From positions 1 through 35,933 of the forward strand of contig JAKSTW010000014.1 in assembly GCA_024402405.1 (NCBI GenBank): a stretch of DNA of 35,933 bases. Reading direction: 5' to 3'. Below, piece by piece: positions 7,960-16,636 of this stretch (positions are counted from its first letter, which is position 1; every line of letters begins with the position of its first letter). Origin of the DNA: Spirochaetia bacterium (GTDB lineage Bacteria; Spirochaetota; Spirochaetia; CADAEX01). A program made the position numbers and the translations under genes. The notes beneath the pieces are model-generated. The model saw only the letters and a list, made by a program, of their open reading frames with translations, had not been told where the DNA came from and did no database searches.

Positions 7960-8741
7960 ACAGGACCTCCTGCAGAATCGATCCATTGTTCCAGCACACA
8001 GAAACCGGAATCCAGCACTTTTCCGAAAGCTTCCATCAGAAATGGCACTGCCATAAAAAGCATAATGAATCCGATCATCAGTGACAGAGGAAATCCGTTC
8101 ACCAGCATATTCATCTCAGGGACACTTCTGGAAAGGATCCCCATGGAAACAGTCACCAGCAGCATTATTCCCAGCACCGGAAGCGCCAGAACAAGGGACT
8201 GACAGAACATATTTCCCAGCCCATGAACCAGCAGAGAAACCAGATGTTCGCGTCCGGACACAATATCGTATGCTGAAAATGCATTGAAAGAACTGCTGAT
8301 ACCTATATAAAAAATACGGTAAAATCCCGACACATACAGAAATACAAATATGGCCATAAGATCGAAAAACTGTCCCATCACGGTAGATTCCTCACCTGAG
8401 ACAGGATCTGCTATTCTGGCACCTGACAGACCTATGGGAATGGAAAGCAGATGTCCTGCACATGTGAAGGCAGCAAAAAGCATTTTCAGGAAGAACCCCA
8501 TCACCAGTCCCAGGAGCGCTTCTCCCAGAAGCAGGCCCCAGAACTCACCTGGGGCCATGGGAAAGTGCCATGCACTTTCCGCTCCTGGAGCCACTGCCAC
8601 GGCTGTGAACAGTGCCGGTCCAAGTTTTGCCACCACCGGAATGCTGCGGCTGGAAAGCAATGGTGCTGAGAAGATGAGAGCCAGGATCCTGGCCAGAACC
8701 AGAAGATAAAGCTGCAGGTTGAAACTGACAAAATCTGACAT
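7956..8741 (-). CDS. fliR: Flagellar export gate protein FliR
   Basis: 261 residues with about six hydrophobic helices, matching FliR in length and pattern: VLARILALIFSAPLLSSRSIP at the N-terminus and the EALLGLVMGFFL block in the middle. FliR forms the core export channel with FliP and FliQ in the inner membrane. It lies between fliQ (10 bases upstream) and flhB (four-base overlap) in the standard order. Confidence 0.94.
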   Translation of the reverse strand: MSDFVSFNLQLYLLVLARILALIFSAPLLSSRSIPVVAKLGPALFTAVAVAPGAESAWHFPMAPGEFWGLLLGEALLGLVMGFFLKMLFAAFTCAGHLLSIPIGLSGARIADPVSGEESTVMGQFFDLMAIFVFLYVSGFYRIFYIGISSSFNAFSAYDIVSGREHLVSLLVHGLGNMFCQSLVLALPVLGIMLLVTVSMGILSRSVPEMNMLVNGFPLSLMIGFIMLFMAVPFLMEAFGKVLDSGFCVLEQWIDSAGGPV

Positions 8742-8751
8742 CCGATCTCCC

Positions 8752-9021
8752 CTATCTGATCATATCCGGTATCATATTCAGCAGGTGCACAGCATATTCA
8801 CTCATGGATGTGAACATCCAGGTACCCAGCAGCATAAGCACCAGCAGCACAGCAATGAGTTTAGGAACAAAAGTCAGAGTCTGTTCCTGCAGCGATGTGG
8901 CAGCCTGAAAGACAGCCACCAGAAGTCCCACCGCCAGGCTGACACCCAGCACAGGAGCCGCAAGAACGAGAATCTGCATGACAGCAGTTTTGAAAATATA
9001 TGCCGCAGAACCTAAATCCAT
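8752..9021 (-). CDS. fliQ: Flagellar export gate protein FliQ
   Basis: 89 residues, two membrane helices (about 15-40 and 52-75) and the family core VGLLVAVFQAATSLQEQTL. FliQ packs around the FliP/FliR channel in the export gate. Length and gene order are normal; it sits seven bases after fliP. Confidence 0.95.
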   Translation of the reverse strand: MDLGSAAYIFKTAVMQILVLAAPVLGVSLAVGLLVAVFQAATSLQEQTLTFVPKLIAVLLVLMLLGTWMFTSMSEYAVHLLNMIPDMIR

Positions 9022-9028
9022 CTTACTC

Positions 9029-9802
9029 TCACATCACAAAACTGTTTATTATCTGTCCGGCAATAAGATTCCATCCATCGACCAGCACAAACAGCATTAT
9101 TTTAAAAGGCAATGATATCATCACAGGAGGAACCATTATCATGCCCATGGACATCAGTACAGATGCCACCACCATATCTATGATAATAAACGGAATAAAA
9201 ATAAGTATTCCTATTTTGAAAGCCACGGTAAGCTCATTCAGGACAAAGGCAGGAATCAGCACATAAGTAGGCACCTCAGAGAGATTGGCAGGCTTAGGCA
9301 GACCGCGGAGACTCATAAACAGCCTTATGTTCTCAGGATGGGACTTCATCTGTTCATACATAAAGATACGCAGCGGCTGTTCAGCCCTGGAAAACATCTC
9401 TGAACCGGAAATCTCTCCGGCTGAATATGGTTTGAACGAATCATTATAAATGTTCTCAAAGACCGGCCACATGATGAACAGAGTCAGAAAAAGGGCAATT
9501 CCCATAAGGACCTGATTGGGCGGGACTGCCTGTAATGAAAGAGAACGCTTTATGAAATCAAAGACCACTGCAATTCTGATAAATGATGTGGTCAGCAGCA
9601 GTATTGACGGTGCCAGGGCAATTATTCCGATAAGCAGCAGAAGCTTCACGGATGATGCCACCTCCTGATTGGAACCGCCGTCCCTGACAGAAATATCAAT
9701 GAATGGAATTCCATGCTCCTCTGTCCCCGATGTCTCTTCGGCAGGAAGCAGATCAACTGAAAATAAAAAGATCAGAAGGAATACAAAGACAAATCTTTTC
9801 AT
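9029..9802 (-). CDS. fliP: Flagellar export gate protein FliP
   Basis: 257 residues with a cleavable signal peptide (FVFVFLLIFLFSVDLLPAEE) and four membrane helices. The family blocks are all present: TTSFIRIAVVFDFIKRSL, PPNQVLMGIALFLT, PAFVLNELTVAFKIGIL and SMGMIMVPPVMISLPFK. FliP forms the pentameric heart of the export channel. It overlaps fliO by four bases (ATGA). Confidence 0.96.
   Translation of the reverse strand: MKRFVFVFLLIFLFSVDLLPAEETSGTEEHGIPFIDISVRDGGSNQEVASSVKLLLLIGIIALAPSILLLTTSFIRIAVVFDFIKRSLSLQAVPPNQVLMGIALFLTLFIMWPVFENIYNDSFKPYSAGEISGSEMFSRAEQPLRIFMYEQMKSHPENIRLFMSLRGLPKPANLSEVPTYVLIPAFVLNELTVAFKIGILIFIPFIIIDMVVASVLMSMGMIMVPPVMISLPFKIMLFVLVDGWNLIAGQIINSFVM
9718..9728 (+). 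repeat. Dispersed 11-mer CCTCTGTCCCC, inside fliP
   Basis: Perfect copy lying just after the predicted signal peptide of FliP, where it encodes part of SGTEE. This is a poorly conserved part of the protein. Confidence 0.9.
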
Positions 9803-10314
9803 TTCTTTTTTCCTTTCGATCTGATGGCAGACATCAGGTATGAGCGGAAAGACTGGTCTGCACTGCCATCTGCACAGGAAGACTCCACTTCCAGCATTTC
9901 TCTGGTCTCATCATCCATGATCTCAGATATAAGAGAGACTGAATGTTCAGAAGTTCCAAGCAGATAAACATGGCTGCCAACCTTAACAGCCACAACTGCC
10001 TTTCCCGGTGATATAGATTTATATGAAAGGATCCTGACCAGATCATCATCCCGATTGATGTTCTGACGGTTTATCTTACGCAGCAGATAAAAAATACCAT
10101 AAATAAGAGCCAGTACAAATCCAAGCACCAGCACCATACGGAAAAAATCGAAGAATGTGAATCCATTACCAGCCACAGCGGAATTACCTGTCCCGTCACC
10201 TATGGGCAGAGACTCTTCTGCCGCCACACCACTGTCATAGGCATACACTTCCACCATCTGACCGGACATAAAAATATTGAGAGATAAAAATATCAGAAAT
10301 AAAAAGTTCTTCAC
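9799..10314 (-). CDS. fliO: Flagellar biosynthesis protein FliO/FliZ
   Basis: 171 residues: an N-terminal signal-like helix (LFLIFLSLNIFMSGQM), a short outside segment, one membrane helix at about 57-80 (MVLVLGFVLALIYGIFYLL) and a cytoplasmic FliO domain (LSYKSISPGKAVVAVKVGSHVYLLGTSEHSVSLI). FliO assists assembly of the FliP ring. The start is GTG at 10314, preceded directly by GGGAGGGGAA. It is the first gene of the fliO-to-fliA operon; fliL, fliM, fliN and motAB, which often precede it in spirochaetes, are not here. Confidence 0.9.
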   Translation of the reverse strand: MKNFLFLIFLSLNIFMSGQMVEVYAYDSGVAAEESLPIGDGTGNSAVAGNGFTFFDFFRMVLVLGFVLALIYGIFYLLRKINRQNINRDDDLVRILSYKSISPGKAVVAVKVGSHVYLLGTSEHSVSLISEIMDDETREMLEVESSCADGSADQSFRSYLMSAIRSKGKKK

Positions 10315-10355
10315 TTCCCCTCCCAGAGATTTTCAAACTATAATTTCTGACTTAC

Positions 10356-10385
10356 ATTTTAACAGAAAAAGTGGCTTTTTAGCAA
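10356..10385 (-). promoter_or_regulatory. Predicted sigma-70-type promoter for the flagellar operon
   Basis: On the minus strand, TTGCTA (10385-10380), an 18-base spacer and TAAAAT (10361-10356), about 42 bases before the fliO GTG. A weak hairpin (AAAAAG/CTTTTT) within the spacer region may end transcription from the penicillin-binding-protein gene. No sigma-28 consensus is seen here, as expected for an early export gene operon. Confidence 0.4.
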
Positions 10386-10396
10386 GGATAAATATA

Positions 10397-12325
10397 TCAC
10401 TTAAGCTCAAAAGAAAGGGTCATGCCTTCCTCCAGCTGCGTTCCTGGAGCAGGAGACTGCCGGACCACCCATCCCTCGCCTTTTATCTTCACATTGAACC
10501 GGCCATCCTCAAACAGCGGCAGCAGATGTTTCTTGGATGCACCGGTAAAATCAGGCATCAGATCATCAGCCGCAAAGGTCTTAGCAGCTATGTTTATCTG
10601 GCCGTCAAAATCCAGATGTGTCTCACCATCCCTGGGAATACCTGCATAAGAAATGATGCTGTTGGCTATTTTTCCCACTGCAGGAACTGACACGCCTGCA
10701 CCTGTAGGGTTTGCAATTATCTCTGTAGGCTTAGGATTGAAAACAACATTATAAATTATATACTTAGGATCCTCAGTCGGGAATATGGCTATGGCTGAGG
10801 CAGTGACATTATCATGAGAATATGCATGCTCCTTGCTGTCGTAAACCTGAGCAGTACCGGTCTTCATGGAAAGACGCACACCTTTGACATTCACATTTCT
10901 GGCAGTTCCTCCGCGCACATTTCCATGGCCATGCTCTGTAGCTGTCTCCATCATAAGCAGCATATCATCAGCCACTTTTGGAGAAACCACCTCACATATC
11001 TCCTCACGCCCCTTCTCCATTATCACAAGTCCTTTGGCATCAGTGACCTTTTTGACCAGATGAGGAGACAGCATCACACCATGATTGGCAATGGCTGTGG
11101 CGGCACGTATGATCTGCATGGCTGTAACTGAAAGCTCCTGACCGATGGCCATATGCGGCTTTGAATATTCGGTCCATGATCTGAGAGATTTGATGCTTCC
11201 GCTCTCTTCCATCGGAACCTCAATTCCAGTAGTCTCGCCGAAACGGAAAAGCTTTATCATATCATAAAAAGCCTCGTCAGATACTGTATCTGATGCATAG
11301 CAGGTAGTGTTGCATGAATATTTTATGATATCAGCAGTTCTTACCCTTCCGTGGTTTCCTGTGCAGTTTATGTGGAAAACTCCCTTATTATCAAGTTTTT
11401 TAGTGTAGCAGTTTCTTCCGCTGCAGAAAAAGGTGCTGTCCGGTGTTATACCTCCAGGAATATGCATAAAAGAGCTGAGACTGAAAACTTTGAATACTGA
11501 ACCAGGCTCATAGGTATACATAGCAGGTTTATTGAATCTTACAGGATCGTCAGGGGCATACTGGCTGGATTTATTAAGATCATACTCAGGCATGGATACA
11601 TAAGCCAGGATCTCACCTGTCCTGGCATCAGCCACAATAGTGATTATACCCTCAGGTCGGTATGTATCGGCGATATCCTGAGAAACCAGCTGGGCAAATC
11701 CCTGTATATTCTTATCAATGGTAAGAAAAACCTGTCCGCCATAAACAGAACCTGAAATTATGTCTCTGGAATCCCGTGGGGAGAGATAACGGTCCATGGT
11801 GCATTCGATACCATCCTTTCCAACCCCGTCAGCACCTACATATCCTATGAGATGGGAGGCCAGTTCCTTGCACGGATAATTTCTTCCGCTGTCCTTGTCT
11901 ACCCTGATCTTCTGGATCTTTTCCTCATCAATAAGGGCGTTTACCCTGTCTGCCTCAACGGAAGAAATCTTACGTTTTATTGAAATAAATCCATCTTTCT
12001 TGAAAAGTTCACGGATCTCATCCTCTTTCATATCCAGAGCCTCAGCCAACCCTGCCACTGTGGAATCATACGCCGGAGTATCCTTTATCTTATTCAGCTC
12101 TTTCTTCATGGCAGATACTTGGTAAAGATTGGTCTGGATAGCCAGCACATTTCCGTTTCTATCCAGTATAGGACCGCGGTTTATCTCTATAGCAGGATCA
12201 ATGTTACCTGAATCATTTTTAAGAACCATGACATAAAAATATTTGCCCAGGATCAGAAGGGCAAAAGCAACCGTCATAAATAATACAAAACATAATGAAA
12301 ATGGAAGCGCAGATTTTTTTTTCAC
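10397..12325 (-). CDS. Penicillin-binding protein (class B transpeptidase, FtsI/PBP2 type) with C-terminal PASTA domain
   Basis: 642 residues: one N-terminal membrane helix (about 8-30), a PBP dimerisation domain (RGPILDRNGNVLA), the transpeptidase domain and a single PASTA domain at about 575-642 (DLMPDFTGASKKHLLP to SPAPGTQLEEGMTLSFELK). The three active-site motifs are intact: SVFK in EPGSVFKVFS (acyl serine), SCN in KYSCNTTCY, and KTGT. It cross-links peptidoglycan in the periplasm, probably at the division site as FtsI/PBP3. The neighbours are not division genes, so ftsI is likely but not certain. The start is GTG at 12325 without a visible ribosome site; see the promoter at 12332-12360. 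Confidence 0.9.
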   Translation of the reverse strand: MKKKSALPFSLCFVLFMTVAFALLILGKYFYVMVLKNDSGNIDPAIEINRGPILDRNGNVLAIQTNLYQVSAMKKELNKIKDTPAYDSTVAGLAEALDMKEDEIRELFKKDGFISIKRKISSVEADRVNALIDEEKIQKIRVDKDSGRNYPCKELASHLIGYVGADGVGKDGIECTMDRYLSPRDSRDIISGSVYGGQVFLTIDKNIQGFAQLVSQDIADTYRPEGIITIVADARTGEILAYVSMPEYDLNKSSQYAPDDPVRFNKPAMYTYEPGSVFKVFSLSSFMHIPGGITPDSTFFCSGRNCYTKKLDNKGVFHINCTGNHGRVRTADIIKYSCNTTCYASDTVSDEAFYDMIKLFRFGETTGIEVPMEESGSIKSLRSWTEYSKPHMAIGQELSVTAMQIIRAATAIANHGVMLSPHLVKKVTDAKGLVIMEKGREEICEVVSPKVADDMLLMMETATEHGHGNVRGGTARNVNVKGVRLSMKTGTAQVYDSKEHAYSHDNVTASAIAIFPTEDPKYIIYNVVFNPKPTEIIANPTGAGVSVPAVGKIANSIISYAGIPRDGETHLDFDGQINIAAKTFAADDLMPDFTGASKKHLLPLFEDGRFNVKIKGEGWVVRQSPAPGTQLEEGMTLSFELK

Positions 12326-12331
12326 ACATTT

Positions 12332-12360
12332 ATATTAATATGAAGGGTAATTCTTGTCGA
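12332..12360 (-). promoter_or_regulatory. Predicted promoter of the penicillin-binding protein gene, leaderless geometry
   Basis: On the minus strand, TCGACA (12360-12355), a 17-base spacer and TAATAT (12337-12332). Six bases separate the -10 from the GTG start at 12325, so the transcript should begin at the start codon itself. No Shine-Dalgarno sequence precedes the GTG. Confidence 0.45.
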
Positions 12361-12375
12361 TAGATAAAGTAAATT

Positions 12376-13026
12376 ATGAGTGAAATATTTAATTACAACG
12401 ATTTTATAAACAAAAGACATTCGGGCAGTTTTATCCCAATGGTAAAAAAAACAGGTTCAGTCATCATTGATGCAGCTCTGATCGCAGGTTCCGCAGCTGC
12501 AGCGGCAGGCAGATTCCTGGCAAAGGGGATCTCAGCTGTATGCAGATGTATCAGGGAACATATTCCTGGATTAAAAAACAGATGCAGAAAGATAGTGTCA
12601 GGCACCATAGCCGGAGGCAGGACAGCCGCCAGATATACCAGAGCCAGATATGCGGATTCCAGACTCAGAGAAATGATAAAAAGATACGGACTGCAGATAT
12701 CAGCAGTTCTGGCAGCAGCTGTGCTGACATTTTTTATCGGAATGCAGATACACACAGGAATGGCCAACAGAAAGATGCCGGCAATCCTTCATGAGGATAC
12801 CAGTATCAGCAGACTGCTGCTCTCCTCAATTTTCCCGGAGGAACAGACTCCTGAGGATATGAAGGATATAGAGACTGTCACTTATACGATCCAGAAAGGA
12901 GACACACTGTCAGGCATTGCCAGAAGAAATCATGTTGACACAGAGCTCATCATGCTGATGAATCAGATCATTGATGAGAAGAAGATCACACCGGGAACAA
13001 CGATCAAGATTCCGACCCAGATCTGA
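12376..13026 (+). CDS. LysM-domain membrane protein
   Basis: 216 residues. A basic, Ala-rich N-terminal region (1-105) is followed by one membrane helix at about 110-130 (ISAVLAAAVLTFFIGMQI), a short linker, and a C-terminal LysM domain at about 167-214 (YTIQKGDTLSGIARRN ... PGTTIKIP), which binds glycan chains of peptidoglycan. The LysM domain is on the periplasmic side if the basic N-terminus stays in the cytosol. There is no M23 peptidase or other catalytic domain, although LysM-M23 proteins are common relatives. It is divergent from the penicillin-binding protein gene, with 50 bases between them, and overlaps clpC tail to tail by 23 bases. A wall-attachment or morphogenesis role is inferred. 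Confidence 0.82.
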   Translation: MSEIFNYNDFINKRHSGSFIPMVKKTGSVIIDAALIAGSAAAAAGRFLAKGISAVCRCIREHIPGLKNRCRKIVSGTIAGGRTAARYTRARYADSRLREMIKRYGLQISAVLAAAVLTFFIGMQIHTGMANRKMPAILHEDTSISRLLLSSIFPEEQTPEDMKDIETVTYTIQKGDTLSGIARRNHVDTELIMLMNQIIDEKKITPGTTIKIPTQI

Positions 13027-15034
13027 TGCCATCTGCTGTACATTCAATGCACAGGTTTCCATTCCGGCATGATACCCGGACTGTCATCCCCTCTGTCAGC
13101 TCACCGCCTATGATTCTGAGAGAAACAGGATCTTCCAGTTCTTTCTGAATCAGACGGCGCAGCGGACGCGCACCATACCGATAATCCATCCCTTTCTGAA
13201 TGAAAAAATCCTCAGCTTTCGGCGTTATTTTCAGTGCCATGCCTTTCTCTGACAGTCTGTCGGACAGCTCCCTGACCATGAGTCTGAAAATTTTCCGCAT
13301 CTGTTCCTGAGAAAGCATATCAAATGTGACGATCTCATCCACACGGTTCAGAAATTCAGGTCTGAAAATATGTTTCAGCTCATTCATGGCTGCTGATTTT
13401 ATGGTATCTGCAGAAATACTGTTCTGCTCACGACGGAATCCAACCATTGTCCCTGCTGAAAATTCCCTGGTTCCTGCATTGGAGGTCATTATAATGATAG
13501 TATTGCGGAATGATACCTTCCTGCCCAGATTATCCTGTATCTCTCCCTCTTCCAGAATCTGCAGCAGCAGATTGAAAACATCAGGATGGGCCTTCTCTAT
13601 CTCATCAAAAAGGATGACGCAGTAAGGTTTTCTCCTGACTTTCTCGGTCAGTACTCCGCCCTCACCATATCCCACATATCCCGGAGGAGCTCCGACCAGT
13701 CTGGAAGCAGTGTGTTTTTCCATATAATCGGACATATCGATTCGCACAAGAGAGCCGGCATCACCGAAAAGGTACTCAGCCAGGATCTTAGCCAGATATG
13801 TCTTGCCCACTCCTGTAGGTCCCAGAAAGATAAAAGAACCCCATGGACGGCCAGGAGCACTTATGCCAGCCCTTGATCTGCGGATGGCAGCGGCTATGGA
13901 TCCTATGGCTTTATCCTGTCCCACCAGATATTTATGAATATAATCTTCTATCTTCAGCAGCTTTCCTGTCTCATTTTTTGAAAGTCTGGATACTGGTATG
14001 CCAGTCATTCCTGCCAGGGTACGGCAGATGTCCTCACCATCTATTATATTCTCTTCAATTTTCAGCTTATTGCGCCATAAAGTCTCTGCTGTCTCTTTTT
14101 TCTCACGCAGAACCTTTATCCTGTCTCTTTTCTCTGCAGCCTTCTCATAATTCTGCGCCGCCACCAGCTCCAGCTTCTCTCTGTTAAGAGCATCAATATC
14201 CCTCTCCAGCTTCAGTATGCGCTCCGGCTTACGGACATAGGCCACACGGCTGTCAGCACCAGCCTCATCCAGCAGGTCAATAGCCTTGTCTGGCTGCACT
14301 CTGCCTGAAATATACCTGGAAGAAAGGGCAATAGCTGTCTCCAGAGCCTCATCGCTGTAAGAAACATTATGAAACGTCTCATAATTGCCTCTTATTCCCT
14401 TCAGGATCTCCAGTGTCATATCCTTATCAGGCTCCTCCACCAAAATAGGCTGGAAACGCCTTTCAAGAGCACCGTCCTTCTCAATGAACTTCCGGTATTC
14501 AGCAGATGTGGTGGAACCTATACACTGCAGTTCTCCTCTGGCCAGAGCAGGCTTCAGCATATTGGCAGCATCCATGGCTCCGTCAGAACTGCCTGCACCG
14601 ACTATAGTATGAAGCTCGTCAATATAGAGAATAATATCGTCAGACTTAGTAACCTCACTGACAAGATGCTTTATCCTCTCCTCAAACTCACCTCTGTATT
14701 TTGTACCTGCCAGCATGGATGCCAGATCCAGCGTCATGACTTTCTTGCCGAGGAAGATCTCCGGGGCAGTACCATCAGCAATTCTGGCAGCAAAACCTTC
14801 CACCACAGCAGTCTTTCCCACACCAGGCTCACCGATGAGGACAGGATTGTTTTTCTTTCTTCTGGCCAGAATATGAATCAGCCTCTTTATCTCCCTGTCC
14901 CGTCCTATGACAGGATCAAGAAGTCCCTGTCTGGCCATCTCAACCAGGTTTTTGGAGAATCTGTCCAGCATAGGTGTGGCAGATTTTTCTTTTTTATCAG
15001 CAGTTGCCCCGGCGGGCTCCATCTCTTTAAACAT
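13004..15034 (-). CDS. clpC: AAA+ unfoldase ClpC lacking the N-terminal domain
   Basis: 676 residues. First ATPase ring domain: Walker [10 protein letters not shown], Walker B ILYIDELH. Middle domain with a UVR-like coiled coil ([16 protein letters not shown]). Second ATPase: [20 protein letters not shown]. The VGF tripeptide in TMVGFRRE is the ClpP-docking loop, so it should feed substrates to ClpP (not in this window). Typical ClpC has about 810 residues; the missing part is the whole Clp-N repeat domain of about 150 residues. The protein starts in the linker just before [15 protein letters not shown]. Upstream sequence is the mcsB gene in another frame, and AAGGA sits just before the ATG, so the short form is genuine. 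It overlaps mcsB by eight bases. Confidence 0.93.
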   Translation of the reverse strand: MFKEMEPAGATADKKEKSATPMLDRFSKNLVEMARQGLLDPVIGRDREIKRLIHILARRKKNNPVLIGEPGVGKTAVVEGFAARIADGTAPEIFLGKKVMTLDLASMLAGTKYRGEFEERIKHLVSEVTKSDDIILYIDELHTIVGAGSSDGAMDAANMLKPALARGELQCIGSTTSAEYRKFIEKDGALERRFQPILVEEPDKDMTLEILKGIRGNYETFHNVSYSDEALETAIALSSRYISGRVQPDKAIDLLDEAGADSRVAYVRKPERILKLERDIDALNREKLELVAAQNYEKAAEKRDRIKVLREKKETAETLWRNKLKIEENIIDGEDICRTLAGMTGIPVSRLSKNETGKLLKIEDYIHKYLVGQDKAIGSIAAAIRRSRAGISAPGRPWGSFIFLGPTGVGKTYLAKILAEYLFGDAGSLVRIDMSDYMEKHTASRLVGAPPGYVGYGEGGVLTEKVRRKPYCVILFDEIEKAHPDVFNLLLQILEEGEIQDNLGRKVSFRNTIIIMTSNAGTREFSAGTMVGFRREQNSISADTIKSAAMNELKHIFRPEFLNRVDEIVTFDMLSQEQMRKIFRLMVRELSDRLSEKGMALKITPKAEDFFIQKGMDYRYGARPLRRLIQKELEDPVSLRIIGGELTEGMTVRVSCRNGNLCIECTADGIRSGSES

Positions 15035-16070
15035 TCTTTTCCTTAAGTCCCAATTTATTTCTTATATATTCAGCCCTGAGTCTGTCAACATCCAGTGTTT
15101 TTTTCTCCCAGACAGTGTCAGCCAGCAGATGATATTTCTGCATCTTTATAAAAAGGCGGTTTATCTCAAACACATCCATCTTTATGATACCAAGATTCAC
15201 ACCGAATTTCATATCAGACAGGATCTGAAGTGCTTCCCAGACATTGAGACGCCGACAGTATCTCAGGATGCCATAGGAGCGCATGACAATATCAACAGCA
15301 TCCAGCCGCTTCCGTTCCAGCACTCTCTGTCTGGCCTCACGCTCTTTGGCAGCAATACCGGAAAAAGTGTCTGTCAGCCGGTGTATCATCTCATCAGGAT
15401 CTTGGTCAGCAGCCAGCCTGTTCTCAATCAGGAACATATTGCCTCTTGGGAGTCCGGTAGGCTTATCCATATATCCTCTTATGCTGATACCGGAAGAAGT
15501 GGCCGATGTGAAAAGATAACTCAGTTTGCCATCTAGAGCCAGGCCAGGAAGGAACATGGTAGCCACAGCATGAACACCGGTACCGCAATAATCCAGAGAA
15601 GCAGTCTTATACCCCAGTTTTTTATCCCGCTGATAGTCAAACACAGATGCCAGCTTCCTGTCGACAGCCTTCGACTCCTCATAGGAATGGAGACAGTCCA
15701 GCCCCGCCCTGAAACATTTTATCTTTATATGATCTTCCTCGTTGAACACCACATAAGGTCTTTTCCACAGTTCATAAGCCAGATAACGTCCAGTTCCGGC
15801 TACAGCACTGCCTGTGATATAATTCTTTTCAGCCAGAAGCTGCCTCTCATGGAAAGATATATCATCCAGTCCGCAGAATGAAAACTCAGGCAGTTTACCC
15901 ATCTGCTTTGTCTGAAAAAGATTCAGAGCCATGACTTCCTTGCCTGTGAGACGCTGGAAATATTTCCATCCCGCAATATTGCGTGACATGCGTATGCTGG
16001 AACACAGCACCACATCTCCATCAGGCGGCACACATTCTGAGTTCTCAAACCAGTCTGTCATCAGATTCAT
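15027..16070 (-). CDS. mcsB: McsB-like protein arginine kinase homologue, probably catalytically altered
   Basis: 347 residues with the phosphagen-kinase fold. Recognisable blocks: DVVLCSSIRMSRN, NEEDHIKI, LGYKTASLDYCGTG, FLPGLALDG, RSYGILRYCRR and FGVNLGIIK. McsB phosphorylates arginines as degradation tags for ClpCP. Against Bacillus McsB (aligned from memory), signature Cys167 is Ser (family CPTN is SLDY), Arg29 is Ser, His92 is Asn, Arg125 is Lys, Arg176 is His and Glu212 is Asp/Lys, while Glu121, Arg31 and Arg207 remain. The allosteric phosphoarginine motif RDxxRA reads VDRLRA. The fold is therefore kept but the kinase site is largely lost. It overlaps mcsA by four bases (ATGA) and clpC by eight. 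Confidence 0.9.
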   Translation of the reverse strand: MNLMTDWFENSECVPPDGDVVLCSSIRMSRNIAGWKYFQRLTGKEVMALNLFQTKQMGKLPEFSFCGLDDISFHERQLLAEKNYITGSAVAGTGRYLAYELWKRPYVVFNEEDHIKIKCFRAGLDCLHSYEESKAVDRKLASVFDYQRDKKLGYKTASLDYCGTGVHAVATMFLPGLALDGKLSYLFTSATSSGISIRGYMDKPTGLPRGNMFLIENRLAADQDPDEMIHRLTDTFSGIAAKEREARQRVLERKRLDAVDIVMRSYGILRYCRRLNVWEALQILSDMKFGVNLGIIKMDVFEINRLFIKMQKYHLLADTVWEKKTLDVDRLRAEYIRNKLGLKEKNV

Positions 16071-16561
16071 TTCGAAATAGCCCTGATCTTATCCCGGAGC
16101 ACAGCAGCATTCTCGTAATCTTCAACTGCAACCGCCTCCTGCATCTGTTTCTCCAGCATATTCCTGTAGGCATCCTCTGACATAGGTTCCCTCATGGGTG
16201 GCTCCTTCTTATCAGATACAGAGTACAGAGCCTTGTCCAAAGTACCTGCAATATATTTCTCTATATGCTCTCTGAACATATCATAACAATGGGAACATCC
16301 CACTGTACCGCTTTTCTTCACTTCTGCAAGAGTTGTGCCACATTTGTCGCACACAACATTCAGATCCTTTCTGGTGATCCCCTGGCTGAACATACTCAGC
16401 TTCTCAAGGATCTTAGCCACATCAGCATCGCCGCCAGGTCCCATCTCCAGGCCATTCTCGTGGGCACATTTCTCGCACAGATTCAGGCTGGTCTCACCAT
16501 TCTCCTGTTTCTGATGAAGATGTATAACAGCATTATTCTCGCCACAAATATCACAAATCAA
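16067..16561 (-). CDS. mcsA: McsA, zinc-finger UVR protein, activator of McsB/ClpC
   Basis: 164 residues. Four CxxC pairs lie in the N-terminal half (CDIC, CEKC, CDKC, CSHC), the normal McsA zinc pattern. The C-terminal UVR motif is AVAVEDYENAAVLRDKIRAI, which in relatives contacts the ClpC middle domain. McsA activates McsB and bridges it to ClpC. All metal ligands appear intact, in contrast to the eroded McsB active site. The start is TTG at 16561, with AGAGG nine bases upstream. It is the first gene of mcsA-mcsB-clpC; no ctsR gene and no CtsR operator are visible. Confidence 0.92.
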   Translation of the reverse strand: MICDICGENNAVIHLHQKQENGETSLNLCEKCAHENGLEMGPGGDADVAKILEKLSMFSQGITRKDLNVVCDKCGTTLAEVKKSGTVGCSHCYDMFREHIEKYIAGTLDKALYSVSDKKEPPMREPMSEDAYRNMLEKQMQEAVAVEDYENAAVLRDKIRAISK

Positions 16562-16636
16562 AATAAAGCCTCTATAATCAATTCATATAAAAAATACAAA
16601 AAATACTATCTGTTGTCTATATTATACCACTGCCAT

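Noticed and set aside
7960-7986. flhB start at 7986
   Set aside because: It would overlap fliR by 31 bases and ignores the strong AGGAGGT before the ATG at 7959.
3817-10314. Non-flagellar type III secretion system (injectisome)
   Set aside because: FlhF, a FliA/WhiG sigma factor and FliO accompany the export genes, which is the flagellar set.
12330-12365. Sigma-28 promoter for the LysM gene (GTCGATAG resembling GCCGATAA)
   Set aside because: The -35 at the right spacing is poor (AATA rather than TAAA), and the stretch overlaps the better promoter for the opposite gene.
13004-15034. ClpC truncation caused by a frameshift or sequencing error
   Set aside because: The upstream bases encode the well-conserved C-terminus of McsB in another frame, and no Clp-N sequence is present there in any frame.
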